Shown here: positions 12,588 through 24,455 of the stretch, piece after piece | Numbering within the stretch: the first letter of the stretch is position 1 | Layout: each line of letters opens with the position of its first letter | Assembly (NCBI RefSeq): GCF_036785885.1 | Contig: NC_092317.1 | Coordinates: forward strand, 6,140,501-6,204,500 | Direction: 5' to 3' | From: Coffea arabica | Lineage: Eukaryota; Streptophyta; Magnoliopsida; Gentianales; Rubiaceae | Length of the DNA stretch: 64,000 nucleotides | Notes under the pieces: generated by a model | Database searches by the model: none | What the model was told of the DNA's origin: nothing | Seen by the model: the letters and a program-made list of their open reading frames with translations, nothing else | Program-made: the position numbers and the translations under genes

Positions 12588-13808
12588 TTCCCTGTAAAAA
12601 TTCTCTAGTCAAGAAGTCAGGGAGAGAATTATTTTCTCCTTTAATAAATTCTATTTCGAAATCAAATACAGATAGAATTGCTTGCCATCTAGCAAATATT
12701 TGTTTTGAAACAATATTTTGAACATCTTTTTGTAAAACTTCTTTTGCTGATTTACAATCTATTCTAAATAAAAAATTTTTATTATATAAATCATCTTGAA
12801 ATTTTGATATACATAGTACTATAGATAAAATTTCCTTTTTGATAGTGAAATAATTCTTTTGTGGACCGGACCAAGTTTCTGAATGGAATCTAACTAATTC
12901 TTCTTTTAGATCATCTATTTTTTGTTTTAGAATTCCTCCATATCCTAATTCTGATGCATCTGTTTCGACTATCATAAAGGCTTTAGGATGAGGAAGACAT
13001 AAACATGGTAATGATTCAATTTTCTCTTTAAGATATTTAATTTTTTGAGTATGTTCTTCAGTCCATGGTTTAGGGTTTTTCTTTAATCTATCAAACAATA
13101 TAGCACATTCTTGTCTTAATTTAGGAAAGAAATCTGCAATGTAATTTAAACATCCTAAAAATCTTTGTAATTGATTTTTCTCTTTTATTTCATCTGGAAA
13201 TTTACTTGCAAATTCTAAATCTCTATTTATTGGTTTTATTGTTCCTTCATTTATATCATATCCTAAAAATCTTACTTTAGTTTGGAATAGTTTCATTTTT
13301 TATGCTGAAACAAGTAACCCATTTTTCTTAACTACCTTTAGAAATATATTTAAATGTTTAAAATGTTGTTCTAATGATTCTGAAAAGATTAATACATCAT
13401 CTATATAAACTATGCTAAATGAACTATAAGGATTAAATATATCATTCATTATATTTTGAAATTCTGAAGGTGCATTTTTTAATCCAAATGGCATTACCTT
13501 CCATTCATAGTGTCCAAAGGGTGTTGTAAATGCTGTTTTATATCTGTCTTCATAGGCTATTAATATCTGCCAATATCCTGACTTCATATCAAATTTTGAA
13601 AATATTTTTGCATTATGTAATCTATTTAATAAATTCTTTTTATTTGGAATTGGATACCTAATCCATTGCAAAACTTTATTTAATGGTTTATAATTAATAA
13701 CTAATCTTGGAACTCCTCTTTCTTTCTCCGCTTGATTCATGACATAAAACGCAGCACAACTCCAAGGTGATTTTGAAGGTGTTATTAATCCTTTATCCAG
13801 TAATGCTT
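12577..13808 (-). pseudogene. Viral reverse transcriptase-RNase H, 5'-truncated with one stop (unit 2)
   Basis: From the joint near 13808 the frame reads the start of the RT domain (LLDKGLITPSKSPWSCAA), then VINYKPLNK, MPFGLKNAPSEFQ and the catalytic YIDDVLIFS. A stop at 13300-13302 interrupts it between RT and RNase H. The frame continues with LGYDI, the RNase H start VETDASELGYGGILKQ, DCKSA, and a C-terminus ending QGNGT at 12577. The end overlaps the ATG of the next ORF. The protease and RT leader are missing, so this copy is inactive. Confidence 0.9.
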
Positions 13809-14170
13809 GTATCTCTTAAAGCTAGATATATAGGAGCATCTACTCCTAGATGGAATAAAGGTTTTACTGCAACTTGAATTAAACCTATATGAATATATCT
13901 ATATCCTTTACTAAGATATTTCTGAATTGTATTATGATTTAATAACGGAATTGTTTGATATTCTTCTTGAATAGAAATCGTTTCCTCATGAGTTTTAACT
14001 GATAATGCTGTTTTGAAATCTAATGGGTCTATTCTATAAATATGTTCTATTTTTTCTTCTGGAATAGTCCAATCTGAATTGTTTACAGGCATATGATATT
14101 CATGACTTTGTACTGTATTTACTTGTTTTGAATTAGGTCCTATCCTAAATTGTCTACGAAATGCAGCCAT
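13809..14170 (-). pseudogene. Viral movement protein N-terminus (downstream genome copy, unit 2)
   Basis: Opens with ATG at 14170 (MAAFRRQFRIGPNSKQ), 208 bp after the primer site, so this is the natural start of ORF1. It continues in frame to GVDAPIYLALRDT and then is cut: at about 13800-13809 the sequence switches to the reverse-transcriptase region in another frame. The frame stays open to 13793. About 238 bp of it is repeated at 17497-17731 with eight differences. Confidence 0.85.
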
Positions 14171-14377
14171 GGTTAATATTTTATTTAGTCTTTTATCTTA
14201 TCAGGAACAATCGAGCTTATGCGTGGAACATCCTATCCTGGACTTACCAACCGACTTACAAAACTTCAAAATCTTACCAATGATAGGATAAAATCGTAAA
14301 TGAAATATATAACTTAAAAGCATAAATTAGAAATTTAATATAGGAAATAATTCAAAATTAGCAATATCTATGGTCTG

Positions 14378-14389
14378 GCTCTGATACCA
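14378..14389 (-). other. tRNA-Met primer binding site (unit 2)
   Basis: The minus strand reads TGGTATCAGAGC, complementary to the 3' end of plant initiator tRNA-Met and the standard primer site of Caulimoviridae. It marks the conventional start of the viral genome and lies 208 bp before the movement-protein ATG at 14170. This shows that 14171-14832 is the viral intergenic region between the two joined genomes. Confidence 0.88.
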
Positions 14390-14650
14390 GAACCTACCCA
14401 GGCATATGAAAGCATATATGAATGCATATAAAGTTTAGAGAAATCAGACTTACAATTAATCAGAGTGATATTAGCAATGGAAGCTTTAAATTTCAGAGGC
14501 TTTTGGATGAGATCAAACTTCGAACTTCTATTGAACTTCTTGAATTAAAGGGCGTACAAAGAAATATAAAAACTGGAAGAGGAAGGTTTACAGAGAGAAA
14601 TTCTTAAATTGGCTAAAAGACTCGATGCCCTTTCCTTTGATATTGAATCC

Positions 14651-14658
14651 TATTTATA
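14651..14658 (-). promoter_or_regulatory. TATA box of the viral pregenomic promoter (unit 2)
   Basis: On the minus strand CTCTATAAATAGG lies in the intergenic region, about 265 bp upstream of the primer site, as expected for the pregenomic RNA promoter of a caulimovirid. Upstream (14690-14830) the motif GTCGGCA recurs about four times, including two tandem 15-bp copies at 14690-14720, and may be an enhancer-like repeat. Activity is untested; the unit 3 copy is at 27597-27604. Confidence 0.6.
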
Positions 14659-14832
14659 GAGACTTCTTTCTGTGAATTTCATTTGCATTTTCATGCCGAC
14701 ACTTTCATGCCGACACTTTCATTTGAATGTTATTTACTTTTCTTGCCGACACCTTATCTTCTTGTAATTGGTCCTTTTGAGATTCTTATCCTATCTTGAA
14801 ATCGATATCTTTGAGATTGGCCGACAACTTTA

Positions 14833-15244
14833 TTAAAAGTCTGTCGGGTCTTGAGCGCATGGGCCACCAAAAGGATCAAAAGTGGATTCTGATGATGATC
14901 CGGCTGACTCATCTTTTTTGTCTTCTTCCTTTTTGTCTTGATTTTGCAAATAATTCAGATATTCCTTGAGCATTTCTGGATTTTGCATCATCTTTTTCAT
15001 CAGGAAATGATTTGCAACTGTTTTCGTTGTTGAGCAGTTTTCTTTTTCTTTCTTTTGTGGGGTTGTTGGAATGTTAACTCCTTTGGTATTTTGCTGATTT
15101 GGATTTATCCATTTGAGCTTCTCTCCTGTTTCCAAGAATCTTAAAACATTTCTCTGGTCACAGAATTCTTGATTGAATCCTATCCACCATTTGATCTTGA
15201 ATTCTCGAACTAGTGACATTGGAAGTGATTTTTCAAGTTCTTGA
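14833..15244 (-). pseudogene. Viral ORF2 C-terminal fragment (unit 2)
   Basis: The frame is open from the deletion joint near 15244 to the stop at 14833. It starts with KSLPMSLVREFKIKWW, a segment I associate with the end of the second ORF in endogenous plant caulimovirids, and continues through a Lys/Glu/Gln-rich region to an acidic Ser-rich tail ending in DPTDF. It overlaps the last capsid codons in a different frame (15210-15219), so the joint is out of frame with ORF1. The N-terminal part of the same ORF survives separately at 11510-12202. Family assignment is from memory of related repeats and is moderate. Confidence 0.6.
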
Positions 15245-17731
15245 TGAATTTTGAAACTCTAGCAAAAAATTCATGGTACTTTGAATTCCATATGGAATAA
15301 TATTGGTCTTGTCCAAAAGTAATATTTTCGAATGAAATAACATCTGTTCCCATTTCTTTTTGTAAATTATCCCTTATTCTTTGTGAAAATAAATTTGGTA
15401 ATCCTGTAATAAATCTTTCTTTCCAAAATGAAGCATTACAATCTGGTCTTCTTAATACATTTGTTAAAAACATATCTTTATACCATCTAAAATCTGACAA
15501 AGTTGGACATCTTAAATTTGTTAAAAATGTTTTATTTGCATTTAACTCTTCTTTTGGATTTCCTACAAAATACATTACTATAGTAACAATTAAAAATTCT
15601 GCAGCATCTGATTGTACTTGAATATTACCTTGATCATCTTCTACTTCTATTGTATGATCTAATATTGATAATTTATCTTGAAATGTTAAAGCATTATCCT
15701 ACCAATTTTTTAATTGTCCGGTAAATCCTGATACTAGTAATGTTGCAATATTTCTTTCTTGAATATTTTTTAACTTATAAGCTAGTCTTGCCATTCCCAT
15801 TTCTTGTAAAGTGTTTAATACTTCATATTCTGCTCTTCCGTTTATATTTCATTCATAAATTGAATCTCCATCATATTTTGTGGTATGAAATTTTGATCTT
15901 TCTTCATATTGGATATCTGGGGGACTAGGTCTTGGATAATAATTTCTAGTGCTTACTATTTGCCAATCTTTTTTATTATTTTTAAAAGGTCTTTTTCTTC
16001 TTATTTTATTTATTTGATTGTTATCTTCTTCTTTAAATTGCTCTTCTATAGGTAAAATTATATCTTCATTATTTTTCGAGTAGCTTGATTCTTCTGATGA
16101 TATTTCTTCGTTTATTATATTATCTAATGTATTTATTCTAGGAGTTTGAGTCTGAGCTTCTGTTGTTAGACTTTGCAATGTTTGAGATATTCTATTTAAT
16201 ATATTATCTGTATTATTTATTCTTTGAGTATTAACGCTTTGAATTAATTCTTGCTCTCTATCTCTTGTTAAGCTTCTAGGTTGAAAATGTGGTGCTGAAA
16301 CATCATTAGGAAATTTTGTAACTGGTTTCTGAATACTGTCTATTTTAGTACTTATTACTTCTATATGTTGTGATATAGTATGCAGAATTTGATTTGTGTA
16401 ATTATTTTGTTGGTATAATTTTTTAATATCATCTAGATTCACATTATTGCTAGTACTACTTGCTTCTGCTTCGCGTCCTTTTTTGAAAGGGGATGCAATA
16501 ACTTCTCCTTGTCCTAAATTAATTTTTACTTCTTGTAATGGAGGATGAATTAAGGTTACTATTTGATCGTCTTTTAATTTTCATTTTTTATATAAACTAG
16601 TTTGAACATTTATCTGTGGTGTATTATATATATCAATTATTCCTGTTTTTGAAATGTAAAATGATAACCAAGTAAAGAAGGGAAAATCAAATTTTCTATT
16701 TTCTAATTCTTTTTTCCATTCTAATATTAATTTTTCTTTACACTCTGGCGACAATTGAAAAAATCAAATTCTTTTTTCTGTATTTTCTTCATCATCAAAA
16801 TCTTCTTGTAAATATTTATGATTTATTTTATATTTTTTACTTATTACATTTATTTCACCTCGCATTTGAGAATGTGTTGGGGAATATTCTGATTTATTTT
16901 GATTAATTACTTCTAGAACAGGAGTTTTAAATTTAAATGTTGAGGAACTTTCTGGAATAAAAGTTGTATCACTTGATTCATAACTAGATCTTCTAGCCGG
17001 AATCCATGAATGACTTGAAGTTGAAGATCTTTCTCTAAATGAAGAAAATCTTAACAAAACTTTTCCATCAGGTTCTTCTATAATATCTTCTACATTTGTT
17101 TGCTCTATGTTTCTTGGTGCTTGTGGATTTTGAATTATAAATTCATTAGGTATACTTATTTCGTTCCATTTTAATCTTTTGGGAGTATAAATAGTAGGCC
17201 TATCTGCATCAACTTGCAATAATGTTGTTTCATCTTTTAAAGTTGGAGTCATGATAAATTTTGGATTTAGTTGAGAGGACAATGGTCTATAATACATTTT
17301 ATAGATTATAGCAAAATTCTTAGTATGTTTTTCAAATTCATCACCTTGTAAATGAATATCTAATATGACTGAATTCAGAACATGTGGATCTGTTAAGTCT
17401 ACTGAAAAATTTGGAGCACAGTTAAAGTAAATTGGTCCATTACATACATTTGTTTGAATCATAGATAAAAGAGAGGTTTTATATCTTTTGAGTCTTGTAT
17501 CTCTTAAAGTTAGATATATAGGAGCATCTACTCCTAGATGGAATAAAGGTTTTACTGCAACTTGAATTAAACCTATATGAATATATCTATATCATTTACT
17601 AAAATATTTCTGAATTGTATCATGATTTAATAACGGAATTGTTTGATATTCTTTTTGAATAGAAATCGTTTCCTCATAAGTTTTAACTGATAATGCTGTT
17701 TTGAAATCTAATGGGCCTATTCTATGAATAT
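15245..17731 (-). pseudogene. Viral ORF1 5' part: movement protein and capsid region, broken (unit 2)
   Basis: Upstream genome copy. From 17731 to about 16900 it encodes a 30K-type movement protein: the segment GVDAPIYL is followed by CNGPIYFNC and a conserved YYRPLSSQLNPKF stretch. The capsid region follows (16580-15245): an Asn/Gln-rich, acidic N-terminal part and then a core containing GNPKEELN and FWKERFITGLP. In-frame stops lie at 17592-17594, 16764-16766, 16581-16583, 15849-15851 and 15699-15701, so only fragments of 60-230 codons remain open. The first codons of the movement protein are missing at the host joint, and the C-terminal capsid, protease and polymerase are deleted at about 15245. 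It cannot make a functional polyprotein. Confidence 0.85.
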
Positions 17732-17821
17732 GTTCAAAATTTCTCCTTATCCATTAATCCATGTAAGCAAGAGCAGGATCCTTGTAAATCTCCTCTATAA
17801 CCCATTTTGGGGGGAGAAAAT

Positions 17822-18719
17822 CTAAACAACGAAATGCCAGACAATAATTTGTAAACGTACCTCATTTGGTCCCCATCTGGTGTTCACGAAGGCGCCGACG
17901 GCGAAGACAGCGGCTAAGAAGAGTAAACCCCATATATCGTTAAATCTTTGGTTGCAGTTGTTGATCTTTTCCTGCAACTTTGTAACCTCAAGCTGCATTT
18001 CCATTTGCTTGGCGCTCAAATTGGCAACTTCCGACGCTTTAACTGCCGTGGCACGGGCCTCCCTATCCAGCATCTGCTCCAATTTCTTTTGCAATAACAC
18101 GAGACCTGTGGCGATTGATCCCGTGACGACCGATGATAAAGCTAAATCGCCAAGGTTAATGTCAGTCTCGCCTGGGGCTGAGGTTGGGGTTTGGGTTGCA
18201 GGGGTCGGGGTCCCGGTCCCGGACGTAGGGGTCGGGACCGGGAATTGGGTAGGGATCGGGGTCGGTGTGGAGGTCACGGTTGGGGTCGGGTCAGCCACAG
18301 AAATGGGGGTGGATTGGGACTCGACGGTTGAAAACCGTCTTCTCACCTCTGTAAATCTGGGAACAACATTTGGATGGCAGTAAATGATACTGGTAGCGAG
18401 AAAAATAGGCATGAAAACAAGATTTAACAAGTAAACTAAACTTAGAACAAGTTTTCATTTGATGTCCGGAACTCTAATTTTAGTAGGTTTAAAGCGTGTA
18501 CGATGTCTTCCATCACATATTTGCTTGCTGTAAATATAATATGAATGAGACTTTGCATCTCTGTACACCGATCGTGTAATCTTGAACTCTTGATTACTTG
18601 AACTAAACAAATGGAAACTTGTTCTGAGTTTAGTTTACTTGTTGACGCTCCGCAGAAATTTAATAGCTTAGAGAAAGTTGCGCAGACATTTACCTGATTT
18701 TTGCTTTGCCAATCCACAT
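17822..18719 (-). CDS. Pro/Thr-rich coiled-coil membrane protein, unknown function (unit 2)
   Basis: Gene model: exon 1 18719-18694 (MWIGKAKI plus two bases, then GTAAAT), intron with AG at 18357-18358, exon 2 from 18356. The joined frame gives MWIGKAKIRFTEVRRRFS, a Pro/Thr repeat (residues about 28-70, many TPT), a helical segment rich in Gln, Glu and Lys likely to form a coiled coil (KLEQMLDREARATAVKA to KLQEKINN), and a hydrophobic span WGLLFLAAVFAVGAFV near the end. After PNE (17861) GTACGT could be a donor; if unspliced the frame stops at 17822 (about 187 aa). The basic N-terminus could be an organelle signal. I do not recognise the family. The next downstream sequence on this strand is the viral relic (from 17731), so a third exon may have been displaced. 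Confidence 0.6.
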
Positions 18720-21700
18720 TTGGATTTCGGGGATGTTTTGGATTGTAAGGATGGGAGCTCTGGCCGGAAACGGAAACGGATTTTAATCCACTAAGAACGG
18801 TTAGAAGTTAAATGGAGGCCTGTGTCTTTTGCCCTAATAAGTAATAAGTAGCAGCGATTTTTATTTTTCTTTTAAATGAGGAGGGAGGCTTGCTTGTTAA
18901 ATTGAGAGTTTAAATTACCAAACCAATTTATGAATGTCCCATTACAAGAAATTGCAAAGGCAACTTATAACAGCAAATCTTAAAGATTAATTCTCACACA
19001 TGGCATACTTCCTTATATTGCAATTAAACAATTTCATTATCAAGAGAAAAGCATAAAGCCATTCTAGTTCTAAACACTAAACCATAGGCATGGAACCCTG
19101 CGTTTAGCATCACTATGAATTCATCAAGATAAATGTATCCAGCCAACCGTAACACTACAAGAGAAAAATAAGTATCCAGTCAATCATAACACTACAAACA
19201 AAAGTAACCCATGCATAGCATACGTGTTTAAACAATTTTCATCACTAAAGTTGCACAACAAGCTCAGTTTATATTAGCTTAGAGGGCTCTAAAACATCAC
19301 CAACAGCAGATATCCAGGTCTGCCTTCCATATTCCCCCTACTTAGGTTTCATCATATCTGCAGAAGAAGAAACAGAATTTCAATCAGGAGTGCAATCTCA
19401 TGCAGTAGAATAAGAAAACAAGTACTCTTATGAAACTCAGAAGGCCAAAGGAGGTCATGTTGCCTCACCTTTGTCACGGCCAATACAAGGCTGACACATT
19501 AACCTTCATATTCACAACCAAGATATTACTGTAAAAGTTGAATGCATACCATGAAGCACAGTTAAACATGATGGAACATTACAAGGACCATATTGTTATC
19601 GACTGGTACCACATTATGCAGAATGCAGAACATTCCTACAATATCTTTTGAACCTGTGGAGTAGGAGGATAAACACAAGCACACACCTATGCAGGCACAC
19701 AACTGAACTCATCCAAATAGAAATTCAAAGACATTGCTCATATTTTTCCAATTAAATTAAATGACTAGAAACTTGAGTTTGCCATCCAAAAAAAAAATTG
19801 AAAGAAGAAAATAAAACATGATTACCACTAAAAAAATTGAAAGAAGAAAACAATGATAATCACTAAAAAGAAATTGAAAGAAGAGAAAAAAATTGTTATC
19901 ACTATAAGGTGCAACCTTCAACGATTAGAACCTCAAAATACTCAATGCAAGAATTCACCTTAGGATTTTGAAGACCTTCAAGCACCCATCATCAATCTTT
20001 TAGAATCAACAACCATCTAATCCCATTCTCATCAAAACGGTCCAATGTCCAAGAATTGAAGGAAAATGACGTATCTATTTCTTCCTAAAAAGAAAAGGCG
20101 AAATCTTCTAATAATTACTGTATAAATGTACATTTGCCTGGGGGATTCTACATTATAAAAGTAACCAATGAAAAAGGGAGGATTAAATATCGTTGTCTTC
20201 TTCTGAGCATAGGAAGAAAAAAAAAACTGAAATCCAATCTACAATACTGCAAAATTACCATTGAATAAAAACTTCACCTTGAACAACATGTCCAGTTTCT
20301 CTCTATTATTGAAGGAGAGGGTGATACCCAGTAGCTCTGGTTAAAACAATTTTTTTTGAGAAGCTAGTTCCAAATGGTAAAGATTGAGAGTAACTAAAAG
20401 TTATATAGCCACCCAAACTTAACAACAATTGGATGTAATGACAGGTAAGTCAGGTGCACACTGTGCAGCGGAGAAGGACGACCAAGAATCTTGGCAAAAT
20501 TGAGAAGAAACCCAGAAGCAGGAGCAACAGGTGCAGCCATTGAGAGGAAGAACAAAGGCACAACCAGTATAGAGATTCCTCAGTGATGTGGCAAAAAAAA
20601 CTAACTGAAATACCAAGATGCAAATATGGTGTTCTAGTATTCAAAAGAATAGAGAAGACAATTAGTTGCAAACTTTTTTTCAATCCAAAATGTGTACACA
20701 CACAAACATGTATATATGTGTATGTATGCATTTACGTATATACAGGGAGGTGTATATAGCCATATATACATATATGTATAGTTGCATATATGTATATACA
20801 TGAATATCCATACATACATATGTACTAGTTTATCTGTTGCCACACATTCGCGTGGCTTTTCCCAGATTTGAGTGCAGGAAATGGTTAATCTAGACCTATG
20901 TATATATCTGTAAAGTTAATTATCTGCCGCACTGTTCTAGGAGCTAATTGGAAGAATGTAAAAATATTGATTATAATCAACAAACAGTATGAATTCCTGA
21001 AGTGAGAAGAAAGTTTCAATAAAGTCTATTATATTACAGTGTGAATACTTCGTCAACCATACCACGGGCTGAAAAACAAGCAAGCAATTTTCAATGAATG
21101 CCACAAAAGGTGAAGCCAAGCAGGGTGGTCATTGCTGCTAGAAAAGGCACGCCACTGCTAAGCACAAAAAGAGAGAGATTTACATTATGAAAATTTGGAA
21201 AAAGGAGTTGCTCATCTAGTGCTTTTTGTTACCTATTCTCTTGCTAGTAAATAGGACCTACGTTGAGAATGTAGCACAAGTATTTGATAAGGACAAAAAA
21301 CTCACATCCATACAAGACTAATTAGCAAAATTAGAAAATCAAATGCTGAAATTTAGTTGGGAAATATAGACCATTGCTGCTTTGGCTCTGAACTTACAAA
21401 GCCTAACATTCAGGTATTCAAATTTGTTCATCTCAGTATTGCAGTTTAGGTTTTGGACTTTCATTTCCTAACCAACAATTTAGCAAATATGATCAGAATG
21501 ATGATAAAATTATGTCGATGCAAGTAAATAAAATACTTGCATAAAGTACAAGAAGCCAAGGAACTCTCTTATCATCCAATTTAAGCAAATTCTCAAGCTC
21601 ACAACATTCTTGGTGTCAAATATACCCGCAGCATTTGCACTTCTATTTGTATGGACTGCCATTTAAACTATCCTCCTCTAGGTTGCCATTATGTAGACTA

Positions 21701-24455
21701 CACACCTTAGCCTTTCCATCTTCCCACCACCGCATTCCTTCTCTCTCGTGTTACCAAGACAGGACTGTCTTCATGCATATTTCACTGATACATAACCTTA
21801 TGAATGCAATGAATAACTCACATTCAATTCAATTGAGACATAATCTTGTGAATGCAACGTGTTCACAGCACATACATAGCTCACAGGAAATTCTAAATAT
21901 CATTCCGATCTAGATTTGCCATAGGTAAATGCCAACAGCACCATGCCACCATTTTAAAACTTCATCATAGAAAGAGAAGAGCTCCCTGCTCCTACGTAAT
22001 ATATGAACTTCAACAGCATCGGGAAACACATATGAAAAATATCAAATAATTGATATGTCTCTAGATTCAACCTCCCAGGGTTAAAGCTAAATACTCCGAA
22101 TGGTCGACAGTAAGTCATATATACTCGATAAAAACACCCATCTTCAGCACCACTACTTAAAAAAATGCACATGCAGCATTCCTTAGATGATGGTTACTCA
22201 TCTAGAATTTAAGCTGCAGTTCATTTAATAACCAGAAGCATTATATCAAAGAAGCAACAATCAGGCTATCAAAGCCATAACTCATCATGTTAAGTTAAAA
22301 GCTAGATCAAGTCCCTTTGAATCTCGTTCTGGTGCATAACAATGGGTACTCACATGCAAGGAGTGGAGTAAACATTCTATAGCACTTATATAGCTTCACC
22401 CTCAAAAAATAAAAACCTTCCACAGGATCAAGCAAACATAGAAAACAAGCTGATTTATCATTCACTTGTTTAGCAATTCTTTTTCTCAACAACTGTAAAA
22501 AGAGGGAAAATAGCCCAGCTACGGGACGTCTCATAGCCTGTTCTGTATTGAAGCCAATGAAAAGTTGTGTACTATTGAGAGAACTAACCAAACTTGAGCA
22601 GAAAAAATTTCCCTTCATCCTATCATTGCGATACCAAATACCCAAACGGATTTTATCTTAATCATTTAACTGACGAAATTTGTCGATTAAGCAAAACAAC
22701 AATTATAATAATTAATCAAGAAATAAATGATATAAACCTGATTTATTCACCACTGCCACTACTCTCAGAGTCTTCTGGGACAAAGGAACACTTTAATACA
22801 CTTGATATCTTCATACTTAACAACTGCTGGAGACAAAGAATGGAGCAGGAACAATAATTGCTCATTTGAGGACAAAAAGTTTTCTTCAGCAAAATAAGTC
22901 AAGAGGTTTTATTTTCCTTCCCATGAACATACCTCATTTGCCTAACATTCAAATAATTGCTCTCAAAGGTAGAAACTAATATACCACCTATATCCTCTAT
23001 CAACCACACAAAAACAGAATTGCTATAGATAAATAGAAAAACTGAATTCAAATACAAAATTAATTAAAAAAAAAAGTGATACGTACCACTTAAAAAGCCA
23101 TATAAAATCAATTCCCCAAATAGAAATCAATCAAAGATTAAACTCAAATTTTAAAAATTCAATGAAAAAAAAGAGAATCTTTGAGCACAAACACCAGCTA
23201 CAAAGTGCTCACAATCTAGAAAACAAAGAAACGAAAATTTGAAAGAAACAAATATGACAAAACTTAGGGTAAGAACAAAATTTTGTAAAATACCGGAGAG
23301 GAAGTAATGAATCTGGGTAGTCTCGCCAAGATGCATGCCCATGTGTCTGTGAAAGTGAACGAAGGGTGGTGCGATTAAATAGAAGAGGCAGGAATTGCTA
23401 GATAATTGTTGATGAGCTGAGGGAATTTTTTGTCTTTTAACCATCGGCTCTCTACGCTCTATTGTTGTCCCAGATTAACACTAGAGCTGTGAAAGATGAA
23501 GATGATGACACCACAGGTAAATTTACCTCCATGCTTGGTCTGTGTAGAAAAGGAGTATACAATGGAAGAGAAGCAATTTGTGGACAATTGGGAGATCGGA
23601 GTGGGGAGACAGAGTGACAACAATGGAAGGTTAGAGGAGAGAGTGGAATTGCTAGGATGTTTGTCAAGTTCACGGCAAAAGCCACTGGAATTGTTAAAAC
23701 TTACAAGATAACCAGTCCATTATCTAACCAAAAGATGAAGATGCCCCAAAAAATTCAACAAATCCACAATAATACCGCAACAGTCTCAGCAGCCAACCAG
23801 AGATCAAATTAGATGATGAAATCAATTGATAACCAAATAACCACAGCAACTGCTTTAAATTACCAAATAACCAAATCCGGTCAAAATAAGTGGCCCAGTC
23901 AAAATAATTGAGCATCTAAATTGGAATTCAATTGACAATCCAATTCCACTCATTCTCATCTTTACAATATTAAGGATGTATATACTAGTTATTGAGCAAC
24001 ATGCCCAGACAGTGTGGAATGGCATATAGATTTATAGCCGCAAACTGCAGAAACATACAACTAAAAAATTACTGTGCAAAGCCACAGCTTCTCCATTCTG
24101 GCTTGCTAATCTGCTTTAACTGCAGCTTTAAAGCTATTCATCATGTATTGCAAGAGATGCACAAACTTCATGTAAAAACTACAATCATAACCAAAAGCAA
24201 AATTACATTGTCATATTACTGAAGAGCTCCAACCTTAGGAAGCTTGCACATTCTATCTTTCTCAAGATAAGAAGGATAGCAAAGCTCACTAAGAGAAGCA
24301 AGTCCAACTAGTATTTATTGATATCATGACATGGTACAAGATTAAATTATAACTCATTCAGAGATTATACTCCTAATTCATTTATTCCGGTGTAAAATAT
24401 GCTAAAAATATGTTCTTCGAAGATGGTATCTCCCAAGAGATACTCAAATTTGTCC

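Larger units (their letters stand above)
11510..17731 (-). mobile_element. Endogenous pararetrovirus (Caulimoviridae), two defective genomes head to tail, unit 2
   Basis: Reading the minus strand from 17731: movement protein lacking its start, capsid region, deletion joint, ORF2 end, intergenic region with TATA box and tRNA-Met primer site, movement-protein start, deletion joint, reverse transcriptase/RNase H, a small ORF, ORF2 start. Since the viral genome is circular, the intergenic region joins the two copies in natural order. The right edge is the point where the two movement-protein copies stop matching (17731). The left edge is uncertain, between about 11420 and 11575. No aspartic protease or capsid zinc knuckle was found. 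A separate ORF2 and this order fit florendovirus- or petuvirus-like endogenous caulimovirids; the genus is unresolved. It lies just downstream of a host gene on the same strand. Confidence 0.9.
6506..19451. repeat. Tandem unit 2 (full length, 12,946 bp)
   Basis: This is a complete unit. In order it holds host flank (6506-11500), the endogenous pararetrovirus (about 11510-17731, minus strand), the Pro/Thr-rich host gene (17822-18719, minus strand) and its upstream flank (18720-19451). Every segment compared with unit 3 at an offset of 12946 was the same, including AT-rich spacers and homopolymers. That means very recent duplication, or duplication made during assembly. The host flank repeats the content described for unit 1 and shows no gene I can name. 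Confidence 0.95.

Noticed and set aside
14422-14607. 61-codon plus-strand ORF in the viral intergenic region (and 27368-27553)
   Set aside because: It is opposite to all viral genes and overlaps the promoter/leader region; no recognisable content.
17880-18383. 167-codon plus-strand ORF over the Pro/Thr-rich gene (and 30826-31329)
   Set aside because: It is the antisense of a GC-rich repeat, giving a Gly/Val repeat; the minus strand has splice sites and a sensible domain order.
11572-18892. Unit 4 as an empty site for a 7.3-kb insertion
   Set aside because: No target duplication is visible and the block includes a host gene with its promoter, so deletion is simpler; an outgroup is needed to be sure.
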